From: Campylobacter massiliensis
GTDB taxonomy: Bacteria > Campylobacterota > Campylobacteria > Campylobacterales > Campylobacteraceae
Assembly: GCF_014253065.1 (NCBI RefSeq)
Contig: NZ_JACLZK010000002.1
Coordinates: 620,001-684,000, forward strand
Length of the DNA stretch: 64,000 bases
Direction: 5' to 3'
A model generated the notes under the pieces. The model was not told the DNA's origin. It ran no database searches and was given only the letters and a program-made list of their open reading frames with translations. Shown here one piece after another: positions 41,205 to 49,956 of this stretch (positions are counted from its first letter, which is position 1; each line of letters begins with the position of its first letter). Position numbers and translations under genes: made by a program.

Positions 41205-42017
41205 TTAGACTTTCGTATTAGCAAGCTTACTTATAGCTTCCTGATTTAGATCATCCATATGGCTCGTCATCACCTTTTGATACATCTCGACAAAGCGCTG
41301 CGTCTCGATGAGTCCGACCATCTCGGTCACGGCGTTTACGTTGGAGATTTGAGTGTATTTCCACGCGACCGCGTCTATCTCGCCGCCCACGTCTTCAAGC
41401 TCCTTTAAATTAGGCAAAACATAGAGATTATCGCCCTCTTTGGTTAGATTTCGTATCTCTTTTGGCTGCGCTATATAAAGTCTAGCTAGCGGTTCCTCGT
41501 TTGAGTAGAGATTGCCGTTTTTATCAGCGGAAAAGCGCTCGCTCTGCGGGATTTGGATACCTTGAAAATTGTTCGTAAAATAATCGCTCGGCAGTACTTT
41601 ATAGCCCTCTTTTGTTACCAAAAATCCGTCCTCGTCGAGATTAAACGAGCCGTTTTTGGTTAGGCGTACGTCACCTGGCTTTACTTCGACTAGGAAAAAT
41701 AGATCCTCGCGCTTCATCGCAAAGTCAAGGTCGTTGTTTGAAAATTTAAGCCCGCCTTGGCTAAAATCCACGTATTGCTCCGAAATTTGCGGTACTCTGT
41801 CTATGGTTCTGTTTAGAAATTTCGCCGCGTCTTTCGTGTGGTTTTCTATCGGCAACTCGTCGCGGTACTCTTTAAAAATCCTCTCAAAATCCCCCACCAC
41901 GACGTCGTCGCGCTTAAAGCCGATAGTGTTTATATTGGCAAGATTGTTTGCGATGACGTCCAGACGGTTAAACTGCGTCACCATGGCACCGGTTGCTTGG
42001 TAGTAGCCGTTGTTCAT
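41205..42017 (-). CDS. flgG2: Flagellar basal-body rod protein FlgG2 (FlgF-like)
   Basis: A 270-residue rod protein of the FlgF/FlgG family: start MNNGYYQATGAMVTQFNRLD, ANNLANINTIGFKRDD, and C-terminal VTEMVGLIETQRFVEMYQKV. It is placed upstream of flgG, the same order as flgG2-flgG in C. jejuni (from memory), and acts as a proximal rod component. Unusually, about 548 nt separate it from flgG. A sigma-54 site lies about 200 nt upstream of the start. Confidence 0.92.
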   Translation of the reverse strand: MNNGYYQATGAMVTQFNRLDVIANNLANINTIGFKRDDVVVGDFERIFKEYRDELPIENHTKDAAKFLNRTIDRVPQISEQYVDFSQGGLKFSNNDLDFAMKREDLFFLVEVKPGDVRLTKNGSFNLDEDGFLVTKEGYKVLPSDYFTNNFQGIQIPQSERFSADKNGNLYSNEEPLARLYIAQPKEIRNLTKEGDNLYVLPNLKELEDVGGEIDAVAWKYTQISNVNAVTEMVGLIETQRFVEMYQKVMTSHMDDLNQEAISKLANTKV

Positions 42018-42214
42018 TTAGTTTTCCTTATTTGAGTGGCTTGTCTCGTGAGCGTCTTTGAATGGGTTTGCTAAAATTTAGCTCGGCAGGCCACTCCGCC
42101 TAGCCTACGCAAAATTTTGGCTTCACGACATTCAAATCCACCTTACGATACTTCGCCTCATTGTTTTATTTTTACAAATTTGACTCGATTTATCGCATTT
42201 TTCTGACAACTTTA

Positions 42215-42228
42215 GCAACTTCTGTTCC
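42215..42228 (-). promoter_or_regulatory. Sigma-54 promoter of flgG2
   Basis: On the minus strand TTTGGAACAGAAGTTGCTAA matches the RpoN pattern, GG (42228-42227) and GC (42216-42215) 10 nt apart, and the Campylobacter form GGAAC-N4-TTGCT. Rod genes are RpoN-dependent in C. jejuni. Predicted leader is near 185 nt. Confidence 0.7.
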
Positions 42229-42318
42229 AAATTAAATTTAATAAAATTTTCAGTAAATTTAGCCTACGTAAAAATGCCCGAATAATCGTATTTTTATTAA
42301 TGTTTAAAGAATTTTGGG

Positions 42319-42324
42319 TATAAT
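42319..42324 (+). promoter_or_regulatory. rpoD promoter -10 box
   Basis: TTTTGGGTATAATCC contains TATAAT 32 nt upstream of the ATG at 42356; an AAGAAGGAA ribosome site follows. Confidence 0.65.
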
Positions 42325-42355
42325 CCTCGTTTTCTACAAAAAGAAGGAATCCCGA

Positions 42356-44236
42356 ATGAGTACCGCAAAAAAAGAGGCATTGTCGCTCATAGAAGAGCTT
42401 TTCAAAGAAAATGCCAAAGGCTATATCACTTACGAAAAACTTGTTAAATTTCTAGACAAAGCGCCGACGGCAGCGATAGCAAAAAAGATAGAGTCGCTAG
42501 CTAAAGCAAATAAAATCCAGCTCATCACCTCAGCTGAAATCGCTAAAATGCGCAATATCGAAGACGCCAAAAAACGCCGCGAGGAGCTAGCAAAACTAGC
42601 TGACGATAGCTTAGAGGAAGAATTCGACCTCGCCAGCGAAACAGATCTGCTCGAGTGGTCGCGCTCAGATAGTCCCGTACGTATGTATCTGCGCGAAATG
42701 GGTCAAATCGCGCTACTAACCAAAGAAGAAGAAGTAGAAATCAGCAAAAAAATCGAGCTTGGTGAAGATATCATTATAGATGCGTTTTGCTCGGTGCCCT
42801 ACCTCATCGACTTTATCCTTGATTACAAAGAACCGCTCATAAACCGCGAACGCCGCGTAAAAGAGCTTTTTAGAAGCTTTGATGACGAGGGCGAGGAAGG
42901 CAGCGAAGAGGTCGAAGAGGAGGAAGAGGAAGAGATCGAAGACGAGGGCGAGGAAAGCGAAGAAAAAGAAGCCAAGCCTAAAAAAAATAGTAAAAAAGAC
43001 GATAAGCGAGCCGAAAAGGTAATCGAGAGCTTTAGAGCGCTCGAAAAAGCTAAAAAAGAGTGGCTAAAAACGGCAAATAAACAAAACGAAGTCGAGACGG
43101 AAGATGAGTTTTTAGCAAAAATAATGCTTGCATTTAAAAAGAAAATCCTAAAAGACAAGCTGATGGATCTAGGACCTACAAGTAAGCTCATAACCGAGAT
43201 CGTAAAGTCGATGGAAACGGCGCTAAAGAGCGACGACGAATTTGATAGAGAATTAAAAAGACTCGAATACAAATTGCCGATGTTTAGCGACGAATTAAAG
43301 AAAAATCACAAATCGATCTTAAAAGATATCATCAAACTAAGCAAAGACGACATCATCGCTAGAGTGCCAGAGGCCACGATGGTCTCAACCTACGTAGAGA
43401 TCAAAAAACTGTTTGCGACCAAGGAAGCGAGTAAGAGCGGATTTAATCTCGATCCGATACTTTTAAAAGAAATCTTAGAGCAAATCAAACGCGGTAAAAA
43501 GATATCCGACGAAGCAAAAGCTAGGATGGCAAAGTCAAATTTGCGTCTCGTCGTAAGTATCGCCAAGCGCTACACGAACCGCGGTTTGCCGTTTTTAGAC
43601 CTGATTCAAGAGGGCAACATAGGACTGATGAAAGCGGTTGATAAATTTGAGTATAAAAAAGGGTATAAATTTTCGACCTATGCGACGTGGTGGATACGCC
43701 AGGCTATCAGCCGCGCTATCGCCGATCAAGCCCGTACGATACGTATCCCTATCCACATGATAGAAACGATAAACCGTATCAACAAAATCAACCGCAAATA
43801 CCTCCAAGAAGAGGGCAAAGAGCCCGATGTGAGCGTCATAGCGCAAGAAGTCGGACTAAGCGTAGACAAAGTAAAACAAGTCATAAAAATCACAAAAGAG
43901 CCTATCAGCCTAGAAGCTCCTATCGGCAACGAAGAGGACGGTAAATTTGGAGATTTCGTCGAGGATAGAAGCTCGCTAAGCCCGATGGATCACATCCTAA
44001 AAAATGACCTAAAAGAGCAGATAGACGAGGTCCTAGACCAGCTAAACGAGCGCGAAAAAGCCGTCATCAGGATGAGGTTCGGCCTGCTCGACGACGAGAG
44101 CGACCGCACGCTAGAAGAGATCGGCAAGGAGCTAAACGTAACCCGCGAGCGCGTCCGCCAGATCGAAAGCTCTGCTATCAAAAAACTAAAACACCCAAAA
44201 GTCGGTAGAAAACTCAAAAACTACATCGAGGGCTAA
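42356..44236 (+). CDS. rpoD: RNA polymerase primary sigma factor RpoD
   Basis: A 626-residue sigma-70. Region 1.1 is at the N-terminus, region 1.2 at [21 protein letters not shown] non-conserved region follows with an extreme acidic block at about 180-215 ([20 protein letters not shown]) next to a Lys-rich patch. Region 2 shows [17 protein letters not shown] and [16 protein letters not shown]; region 4 has the helix-turn-helix [21 protein letters not shown]. The start at 42356 is chosen over an upstream in-frame ATG because of the ribosome site and the conserved beginning. It controls housekeeping transcription. Confidence 0.97.
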   Translation: MSTAKKEALSLIEELFKENAKGYITYEKLVKFLDKAPTAAIAKKIESLAKANKIQLITSAEIAKMRNIEDAKKRREELAKLADDSLEEEFDLASETDLLEWSRSDSPVRMYLREMGQIALLTKEEEVEISKKIELGEDIIIDAFCSVPYLIDFILDYKEPLINRERRVKELFRSFDDEGEEGSEEVEEEEEEEIEDEGEESEEKEAKPKKNSKKDDKRAEKVIESFRALEKAKKEWLKTANKQNEVETEDEFLAKIMLAFKKKILKDKLMDLGPTSKLITEIVKSMETALKSDDEFDRELKRLEYKLPMFSDELKKNHKSILKDIIKLSKDDIIARVPEATMVSTYVEIKKLFATKEASKSGFNLDPILLKEILEQIKRGKKISDEAKARMAKSNLRLVVSIAKRYTNRGLPFLDLIQEGNIGLMKAVDKFEYKKGYKFSTYATWWIRQAISRAIADQARTIRIPIHMIETINRINKINRKYLQEEGKEPDVSVIAQEVGLSVDKVKQVIKITKEPISLEAPIGNEEDGKFGDFVEDRSSLSPMDHILKNDLKEQIDEVLDQLNEREKAVIRMRFGLLDDESDRTLEEIGKELNVTRERVRQIESSAIKKLKHPKVGRKLKNYIEG

Positions 44237-44256
44237 ATTTAGCCCTCCCTTTTTTT
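44228..44256 (+). terminator. rpoD terminator
   Basis: A 20-nt perfect palindrome (GAGGGCTAAA and complement, 44228-44247) includes the rpoD stop codon and is followed by CC and seven T residues. A textbook intrinsic terminator. Confidence 0.9.
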
Positions 44257-44313
44257 AACAGATTAACGCAAAAACCAACTATCAAATTTAAAGAAAAATC
44301 CAAAGGTGCAAAT

Positions 44314-44511
44314 ATGGATCAGCAACTCCTAGCTGAGATAAAATTCCGCGGCATAGCTTCTAATATTTTACTAGTCGGCGGCTGTATGTCTATTTGGATT
44401 TTGTGCGAATTTTGCAGCCGCGTCTCGCTGACTGGTTTTTTGGCCGCCGTGTTTTTTATTTGCCTTGTCTTTCTTGCGTCGATGATTTTTAGGCTTCTTG
44501 CCGCTAGATAA
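44314..44511 (+). CDS. Small two-helix membrane protein
   Basis: A 65-residue protein with two hydrophobic segments (NILLVGGCMSIWILCEFC and FLAAVFFICLVFLASMIF) and a cytoplasmic-type acidic N-terminus. AAAGGTGC precedes the ATG. Its stop is immediately followed, in another frame, by an open stretch leading into the next membrane gene. Family not recognised. Confidence 0.6.
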   Translation: MDQQLLAEIKFRGIASNILLVGGCMSIWILCEFCSRVSLTGFLAAVFFICLVFLASMIFRLLAAR

Positions 44512-44600
44512 ATCTCCAAACTCTCCGCAAGCAAACTCTTTACCAAAACCTTCTCCGCGCGCTAGTCACGGCGGCGCTACTAGCGATTTTATGGCTACCT

Positions 44601-44981
44601 ATGGCATTGTATTCGGTCAGTCAAGTCGGATTTGGCGCGGTAGAGTATGCTGCGGCGCAGATCGGAGGCTCTTTTGTCGACAATGCTTATTCTATAATCG
44701 GAGCAGTCGCAAATAATTTTTTAAATACGCAAGGCTCGGCCCTTACGATATTTCTTACCATAGACTCCATTCTAACTATCTACTTTTGGTTTATGCTCGG
44801 CGTTGCGTACTATCTGCTCGGCAAAGATACGCAAAGTAAATTTTTCTACTTCTGCGCCGGCTTGGCTTTTATGGGCATAGCGCTTCAGTTTATCGATATT
44901 TCGTCCCTTAACGGTTTGGTATCTCCGTATGCGCTGCTTACGATAGCGATCTTGATCCCGCCTTGCGAACTAGCGGCTTGA
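44601..44981 (+). CDS. Hypothetical membrane protein
   Basis: A 126-residue protein with about three membrane helices (LTIFLTIDSILTIYFWFML, FFYFCAGLAFMGIALQF and LLTIAILIPP). The ATG at 44601 is the first ordinary start, but the same frame is open back to 44508, directly at the stop of the preceding gene, and would encode a further convincing hydrophobic segment (LLRALVTAALLAILWLP). The true start may use a rare codon, or the two genes may be one gene split by a frameshift. Function unknown. Confidence 0.6.
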   Translation: MALYSVSQVGFGAVEYAAAQIGGSFVDNAYSIIGAVANNFLNTQGSALTIFLTIDSILTIYFWFMLGVAYYLLGKDTQSKFFYFCAGLAFMGIALQFIDISSLNGLVSPYALLTIAILIPPCELAA

Positions 44982-45190
44982 GCTAGGATCAAAAATATCG
45001 CTCTAGCGCAGCCCTAAAATTTAAAAATTTCAAATTTTATCACAGCCGCCACACTAGCCGTTTTGCTAAATTTTGCCAAAAACAGCACTAGTGTCGCCTC
45101 TCAAATTTTATAATAAATTCATCGCTATTTTTGTAATATACTAATATTTATTTATGAGCCAAAAATGCTTATTTTAAGCCTATAAATAAA

Positions 45191-45196
45191 TATAAT
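45191..45196 (+). promoter_or_regulatory. -10 box of the siderophore-type ABC operon
   Basis: TATAAT in a very AT-rich leader, 26 nt before the ATG at 45217; AAGGA ribosome site at about 45207-45211. No convincing Fur box was recognised by eye. Confidence 0.5.
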
Positions 45197-45216
45197 TTAA
45201 AAACTTAAGGAAAAAT

Positions 45217-46251
45217 ATGAGTAAATTTCACTCTTTCGCGCTAGCCCTTGCGCTGTGCGCGAGTTCGCTTTTTGCAGACCGCGTCGTAACCGATCAACTA
45301 GGTCGCGACGTCACGCTACCAGACGAAGTTAAGCGCATAGTCGTGCTTCAGCACCAAAGCCTAAACGCGCTGAATGAGCTAAACGCGCTGGACAAGGTCG
45401 TCGGCGTGCAGGAGTCGTGGGAAAAGTCGCTCGGCAAAAACTACATCCGCCTAGCGCCGAGCCTAAAAGACATGCCCACACCTGGCGATCTAAAGGTCAT
45501 CAACTACGAAGCGGTGCTTAAGCTAAAGCCCGACGTCGTGATCGTCACGAACTACATCCCGCAAGAATACATCGACAAGATGACGGAGCTCAAAATCCCC
45601 GTCATCGCCGTTAGCTTTCAGCGCAGCGACGCCGCCGATAAGGGCAAGTTAAATCCGACCTTCAAAGACGACGAGGCGGCCTACACCGAGGGCTTTTACG
45701 ACGGCATAGAGCTTCTTGGCAAGGTCGCAAACCGCGAGAAAGAGGCCGCCGAGCTAATAAACTTCGTCAAAACCTCGCAAGAGCAGCTAAAGGCTAAATT
45801 TAGCGACTTCATCGTGGATAAAAGACCTAAAATTTACATGGCAAATCCCGATCTCACGACCTACGGCAGCGGCAAATACACGGGCATAATGTTTATGCGT
45901 GCAGGCGCGCAAAACGTCGCGGCGGATAGTATCAAAGGCTACAAGCAGGTATCTGCAGAGCAAGTTCTAGCGTGGGCGCCGCAGATGATCTTCGTGCAGG
46001 ATCGCTACCCGCAGGTGCCTGCCGAGCTTAAATCCAACCCTCAGCTTGCAAATTTAAGCGCGGTCAAAGAGGATAAAATTTACATGATGCCCGAATACGC
46101 CAAAGCGTGGGGCTATCCGACTGCCGAGGCCATGGCGCTTGGCGAGTGGTGGCTAGCGATGAAGCTCTATCCGAAGTATTTTGACGAGGCGGAATTTGAC
46201 AAAAAAGTAGAGGAATTTTATCAAAAATTCTACCGCACGAGCTATAAATGA
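45217..46251 (+). CDS. Siderophore/haem/cobalamin-type ABC substrate-binding protein
   Basis: A 344-residue periplasmic binding protein with a signal peptide (FALALALCASSLFA). The class III fold is visible: TDQLGRDVTLPDEVKRIVVL, NYEAVLKLKPDVVIVTNYI and late VKEDKIYMMPEYA. It binds an iron chelate, haem or cobalamin-like ligand; the exact ligand cannot be read. It is the first gene of a three-gene operon and overlaps the permease gene by 4 nt. Confidence 0.9.
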   Translation: MSKFHSFALALALCASSLFADRVVTDQLGRDVTLPDEVKRIVVLQHQSLNALNELNALDKVVGVQESWEKSLGKNYIRLAPSLKDMPTPGDLKVINYEAVLKLKPDVVIVTNYIPQEYIDKMTELKIPVIAVSFQRSDAADKGKLNPTFKDDEAAYTEGFYDGIELLGKVANREKEAAELINFVKTSQEQLKAKFSDFIVDKRPKIYMANPDLTTYGSGKYTGIMFMRAGAQNVAADSIKGYKQVSAEQVLAWAPQMIFVQDRYPQVPAELKSNPQLANLSAVKEDKIYMMPEYAKAWGYPTAEAMALGEWWLAMKLYPKYFDEAEFDKKVEEFYQKFYRTSYK

Positions 46252-47225
46252 AATTTTCCGCCCTACTGCTGCTCTGGATCCTGCTGTTTGCGGTTTCGCT
46301 TGGCATCGGGCAGTATCCGGTTAGCCTAGAGGAGACGGGTAAAATTTTACTCGGCTCCTCCGCAGACGAGACGGCAAAGAGCGTCGTGCTTGATATCCGC
46401 ATCCCGCGCGCTCTACTTTCGAGCCTTTGCGGCGGGATACTGGCGCTTAGCGGCCTCGCGCTTCAGGCGGTGTTTAAAAACCCGCTCGTAGGCCCGCACA
46501 TCGTGGGCGTTAGCACCGCGGCGGCATTTGGCGGCGCGCTTTGCATCATGCTTGGCTTTGGCTCCTATTTTATCGTGGGCTTTGCCTTCTTTTTCGGGCT
46601 CGCCGCGCTTTTTATGCTCTATTTTATCGCCAAATTCGTCTCGCGCAGCGACGTCTTTTCGCTCATTTTAGCAGGTATCGTCATCAACGGCGTATTTGCT
46701 GCGCTAACAAGCCTCGTGCAGTATCTAGCCAACAACGAAGACGTGCTACCGAACATCATCTACTGGCTGCTGGGTAGCTTCGTGCGGGCAGACTACGACA
46801 AGCTCGTCATGCTCGCCGCCGTTTCGGCGCCCTGCGTCGCGGCGCTAATCGCGATGCGGTGGAGATTTAATCTACTCAGCCTCGAAGACGGCGATCTAAA
46901 GGTGCTCGGCGTAAACATCGTACGGCTGCGCTCGGTCATCCTCATCGTCTGCACGCTGCTAGTCGCCGCGCAGGTCAGCGTCAGCGGAAACATCGGCTGG
47001 ATCGGCCTCGTGGTGCCGCACGTAGCCAGGATGATATTTGGCAGCGACCACTTGCGCTCCATGCCCGCTTGCTTCGTCGCAGGAGCCGTTTTTATGCTCG
47101 CCATCGACGACGTATCGCGCTCGATAAGCTCCAGCGAAGTGCCGCTTAGTATCATCTCCGCGCTCATCGGCAGCCCGATATTCGCCATCCTCTTAAAAAG
47201 GAGCGCCGATGCTAACAGAAGGTAG
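46248..47225 (+). CDS. FecCD-family ABC transporter permease
   Basis: A 325-residue membrane protein with about ten helices. FecCD family words include LDIRIPRALLSSLCGGILALSG, GLALQAVFKNPLVGP, NIGWIGLVVPHVARMIFG and the final ISALIGSPIFAILL. It forms the channel of the siderophore/B12-type importer with the genes on either side; overlaps the ATPase gene by 17 nt. Confidence 0.94.
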   Translation: MKFSALLLLWILLFAVSLGIGQYPVSLEETGKILLGSSADETAKSVVLDIRIPRALLSSLCGGILALSGLALQAVFKNPLVGPHIVGVSTAAAFGGALCIMLGFGSYFIVGFAFFFGLAALFMLYFIAKFVSRSDVFSLILAGIVINGVFAALTSLVQYLANNEDVLPNIIYWLLGSFVRADYDKLVMLAAVSAPCVAALIAMRWRFNLLSLEDGDLKVLGVNIVRLRSVILIVCTLLVAAQVSVSGNIGWIGLVVPHVARMIFGSDHLRSMPACFVAGAVFMLAIDDVSRSISSSEVPLSIISALIGSPIFAILLKRSADANRR

Positions 47226-47982
47226 TTTGCTCGCGATCAAAGACGCGGGATTTTTCTACGAAGAGGGCAAATTTCTTTTTAGAAATTTGAGCTTTGAGAT
47301 TGAGCGCGGTCAAATTTTAGCGATCTTGGGGCTAAACGGTCAAGGCAAAAGCACGCTGATGTCGTGCATGATGGGCATTTTGGATCTCAAAGAGGGACAG
47401 CTTAGCACGCAGGCAAAATTTGGCTTTCTGCCGCAAAGCTTTAGCGTGGCGTTTGATTACAGCGTGCAAGACATCGTGGCGATGGGGCGCGTGCGCGATA
47501 TTTCGCTGTTTTCAAAGCCGAGCAAACGCGACGTGCAGATCTGCCTGGACGCGCTTGAGAGCCTTGAAATTTCGCATCTGAAAAACAAGCGCTTCAACTC
47601 GCTCTCGGGCGGTCAGAAGCAGCTCGTGCTCTTTGCCAGGGCGATCGCGAGCAAAAGCGAAATTCTGTTTTTGGACGAGCCTGCCAGCGCGCTTGATATC
47701 AAAAACCAAGACCGCGTGCTAAGCCTCATCGCAAATCTACGCTCAAATAGCGATGCGAGCATAGTTTTTACCACCCATCAGCCTAACCACGCCCTTGCGG
47801 TCGCCGATCGCACGCTCATTTTAAAAGACGATCTTAGCTACGTTTACGGGCTTAGCGCCGAGGTTTTAAATGAGGAAAATTTAAATGCGCTCTACCGCGT
47901 GCGGATGAAAACGGCGGAATTTGACGTTGCGGGCAAACAAATCCCCAGCATCACGCAAATTTTCAGCGCGCAAGTGAGGTAG
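47209..47982 (+). CDS. Siderophore-type ABC transporter ATP-binding protein
   Basis: A 257-residue ATPase: Walker A GLNGQGKST, signature SLSGGQKQLV, Walker B EILFLDEPASALD and a switch His in TTHQPNH. It powers the importer with the two upstream genes. ATG at 47209 is accepted because the nucleotide-binding domain begins soon after. Confidence 0.94.
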   Translation: MLTEGSLLAIKDAGFFYEEGKFLFRNLSFEIERGQILAILGLNGQGKSTLMSCMMGILDLKEGQLSTQAKFGFLPQSFSVAFDYSVQDIVAMGRVRDISLFSKPSKRDVQICLDALESLEISHLKNKRFNSLSGGQKQLVLFARAIASKSEILFLDEPASALDIKNQDRVLSLIANLRSNSDASIVFTTHQPNHALAVADRTLILKDDLSYVYGLSAEVLNEENLNALYRVRMKTAEFDVAGKQIPSITQIFSAQVR

Positions 47983-48294
47983 CTTTTATTTTAATCGGCA
48001 AAAATTTGAACTGTGTGTAAAATTTTATGTATTTTTGAAATTTACATGGAGTAAAATTTGCCGATTTTAAATTTATATCACTGTTTACGCGGTTTGCGAG
48101 GTTTGCGATACTTAATAAACTCTGCATAAGCCGCCTAAATTTACCTAGCACACATTCTATTTTTACGCTCGCGATGTCAAAATCATTTTTCGTTTCATGC
48201 ACTCAAATTTTACGCAAACGATACATTTTCCTGCTCGCGACTTCGCTTTTTTATATTTTTACGCCGCGATTTTTACCAGTTTGCTTGAGCCAAA
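47983..48294. other. AT-rich intergenic region
   Basis: About 310 nt downstream of the ABC operon. Short frames on the minus strand lack ribosome sites. Nothing beyond AT-rich DNA with several AAAATTT words was seen. Confidence 0.4.
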
Positions 48295-48338
48295 TTTAAT
48301 AAAAATTTTAAGCTTGTTTGTGTAAAATTTTTATTAAA
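48295..48338 (+). repeat. AT-only inverted repeat upstream of the next membrane gene
   Basis: TTTAATAAAAATTTT (48295-48309) and its exact complement (48324-48338) enclose a 14-nt loop. It ends 17 nt before the GTG start at 48356, adjoining its AAAGG ribosome site, so it could be an operator or a translation-affecting hairpin as well as a terminator. Confidence 0.85.
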
Positions 48339-48355
48339 TTAACAAAAGGCAAAAC

Positions 48356-48949
48356 GTGCAAGAAAACTTCATAAAGCGCATAAGTACGGCAAGAGCGCTA
48401 GGTATGACGTCCGGAATTTTGGTTATTTTAAATTTACTCTCGCAAGAGATGGTTTTACCTAAAAGCCTCTTTGATATCGCAACGAGCGCGCGCGTAGCGA
48501 TGTTGTTCGTCTCCGTTATCTGCCTTTACGGCGCGATATCGAAGATAAACAAACTCGCAGGCGGAGGAGTGTTTAAGCTTTACCGCATTTTTATCGCTAT
48601 TAGCAGCGCGATGATTTTGCTAAGTTTTAGCACAAACTACGCTCCCGCTAGCACGCACAAGGTCCTATTTTTCGTCATTTGCGCCGTGGCGGTACTTGCG
48701 TTTTTGCTTTGGATAAAGATAAATTTAAAACTCGGCGCCGTCACGCAAAACGCCCTGTTTTCAGGCTACGCGGTGCTTTGCGTAGTCGGCACGCTAATCG
48801 CTGCGGCGCTAAAGCTTTTACTCACCAAAGCCCTGCGCGATCCCTATCCTATCGAGCTTGCGGTGCTTGGCATCTACCTGGCGCTAGGATTTATCTACGT
48901 GCTTGCCTGGTCGAGAGTGGATTACGTCGAAAACCGCAATCAAGACTAA
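48356..48949 (+). CDS. Hypothetical multi-helix membrane protein
   Basis: A 197-residue protein with about six membrane helices (ALGMTSGILVILNLLSQEM, ARVAMLFVSVICLYGAI, LFFVICAVAVLAFLLWI, YAVLCVVGTLIAAALKLLL and LGIYLALGFIYVLAW). GTG start with AAAAGG 8-10 nt upstream. Overall build resembles small uncharacterised inner-membrane proteins of Campylobacter; no family is recognised. It is flanked by an AT-only inverted repeat and a strong hairpin, so is transcribed alone. Confidence 0.75.
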   Translation: MQENFIKRISTARALGMTSGILVILNLLSQEMVLPKSLFDIATSARVAMLFVSVICLYGAISKINKLAGGGVFKLYRIFIAISSAMILLSFSTNYAPASTHKVLFFVICAVAVLAFLLWIKINLKLGAVTQNALFSGYAVLCVVGTLIAAALKLLLTKALRDPYPIELAVLGIYLALGFIYVLAWSRVDYVENRNQD

Positions 48950-48957
48950 GCCAAATT

Positions 48958-48988
48958 CGTCAAATTTGCATTTTAGGCAAATTTGACG
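48958..48988. terminator. Bidirectional hairpin between convergent genes
   Basis: CGTCAAATTTGC (48958-48969) and GCAAATTTGACG (48977-48988) pair perfectly over 12 bp with a 7-nt loop. It lies between convergent genes ending at 48949 and 49026. The arms equal those of the hairpin after modD. Confidence 0.75.
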
Positions 48989-49025
48989 ATAAAAAATCGC
49001 GCGGCTATACTAAGCCCGTCCAAAT

Positions 49026-49952
49026 TTAAGCTAGGTCAAATTTAAATTTATCGCAAATCTGCAAATTTGAGCTAACTACGGCTTTAAATTTGACCCCGCA
49101 AAACTCCAAATTTAGTTCGTAAAATGCGCCTAAAAATTTTGCTTCTACCACGTCTGCTTCGTATGTTTCGCCGCTTATTATTAGCTCCGGGCGAAACATA
49201 AATTTTCTCTCCTCCAGCCACGTTCTAAATTCGGCCGGCAAGCTTTGCGCATCCCGCTCATCGATCAAATTCATATCGCCCAAAAAGCAGGCGATTTCGT
49301 AAGATGCGGGGCTAAAATACAGCTCCCTAGGCGCGCCGAAGGCCAAAACCTTGCCGCCTTTTATCAGCGCGATTTTATCGCTTAGCAAAAAGGCGTCCTC
49401 CTTGTCGTGCGTTACCATGACCGCGCTGATGCCGTTTGCCTTTATCATCTGTTTTAGCTCGCCTCTTAGCGCGCTTTTTAGGCTGCGGTCGAGGTTTGCG
49501 AATGGCTCGTCGAGCAAAAGTAGCTTTTCGCGGTTTGCTACGGCTCTGGCAAATGCAGTCCTCTGCGCCTGACCGCCCGAAATTTGATCTGGGGTTTTGT
49601 CTTTTAGTTCGGCGATTTTAAATTTCTCCAGCAGTTGCGCGCTCCTTGCGGTTCGCTCGGTGCTAGGCAGCCGCCACAGCGCAAATTCCACGTTTTTGCA
49701 AACGCTTAAATGCGGAAAAAGCGCGTAGCTCTGAAACATCATCGCGGTGCCGCAGCCCTCTTTGACGGTGATTTGCCCGCCGCTTGGCGTCTCAAGCCCC
49801 GCGATTATACGCAAAAGCGTGCTTTTGCCGCAACCGCTATCGCCTAAAATGCTTAAAATTTCGCCCTCGTTAAGGCTTAAATTTACGTCTTTTAAGACCT
49901 CTAAATTTCCGAACTTCTTGTTTAAATTTACGATTTTTAAAATTTCAGCCAT
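49026..49952 (-). CDS. fbpC: Iron(III) ABC transporter ATP-binding protein (FbpC type)
   Basis: A 308-residue ATPase with Walker A GDSGCGKST, signature ISGGQAQR and Walker B LLLDEPFANLD. A C-terminal regulatory-like domain is shortened. It is the ATPase of the ferric-iron importer whose permease and binding protein are encoded upstream; comparable to CfbpC of C. jejuni (from memory). Confidence 0.92.
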   Translation of the reverse strand: MAEILKIVNLNKKFGNLEVLKDVNLSLNEGEILSILGDSGCGKSTLLRIIAGLETPSGGQITVKEGCGTAMMFQSYALFPHLSVCKNVEFALWRLPSTERTARSAQLLEKFKIAELKDKTPDQISGGQAQRTAFARAVANREKLLLLDEPFANLDRSLKSALRGELKQMIKANGISAVMVTHDKEDAFLLSDKIALIKGGKVLAFGAPRELYFSPASYEIACFLGDMNLIDERDAQSLPAEFRTWLEERKFMFRPELIISGETYEADVVEAKFLGAFYELNLEFCGVKFKAVVSSNLQICDKFKFDLA

Positions 49953-49956
49953 GTTT

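Noticed and set aside
42823-43272. 149-codon frame antisense to rpoD
   Set aside because: Ser-rich mirror of the acidic region of RpoD; no start signals.
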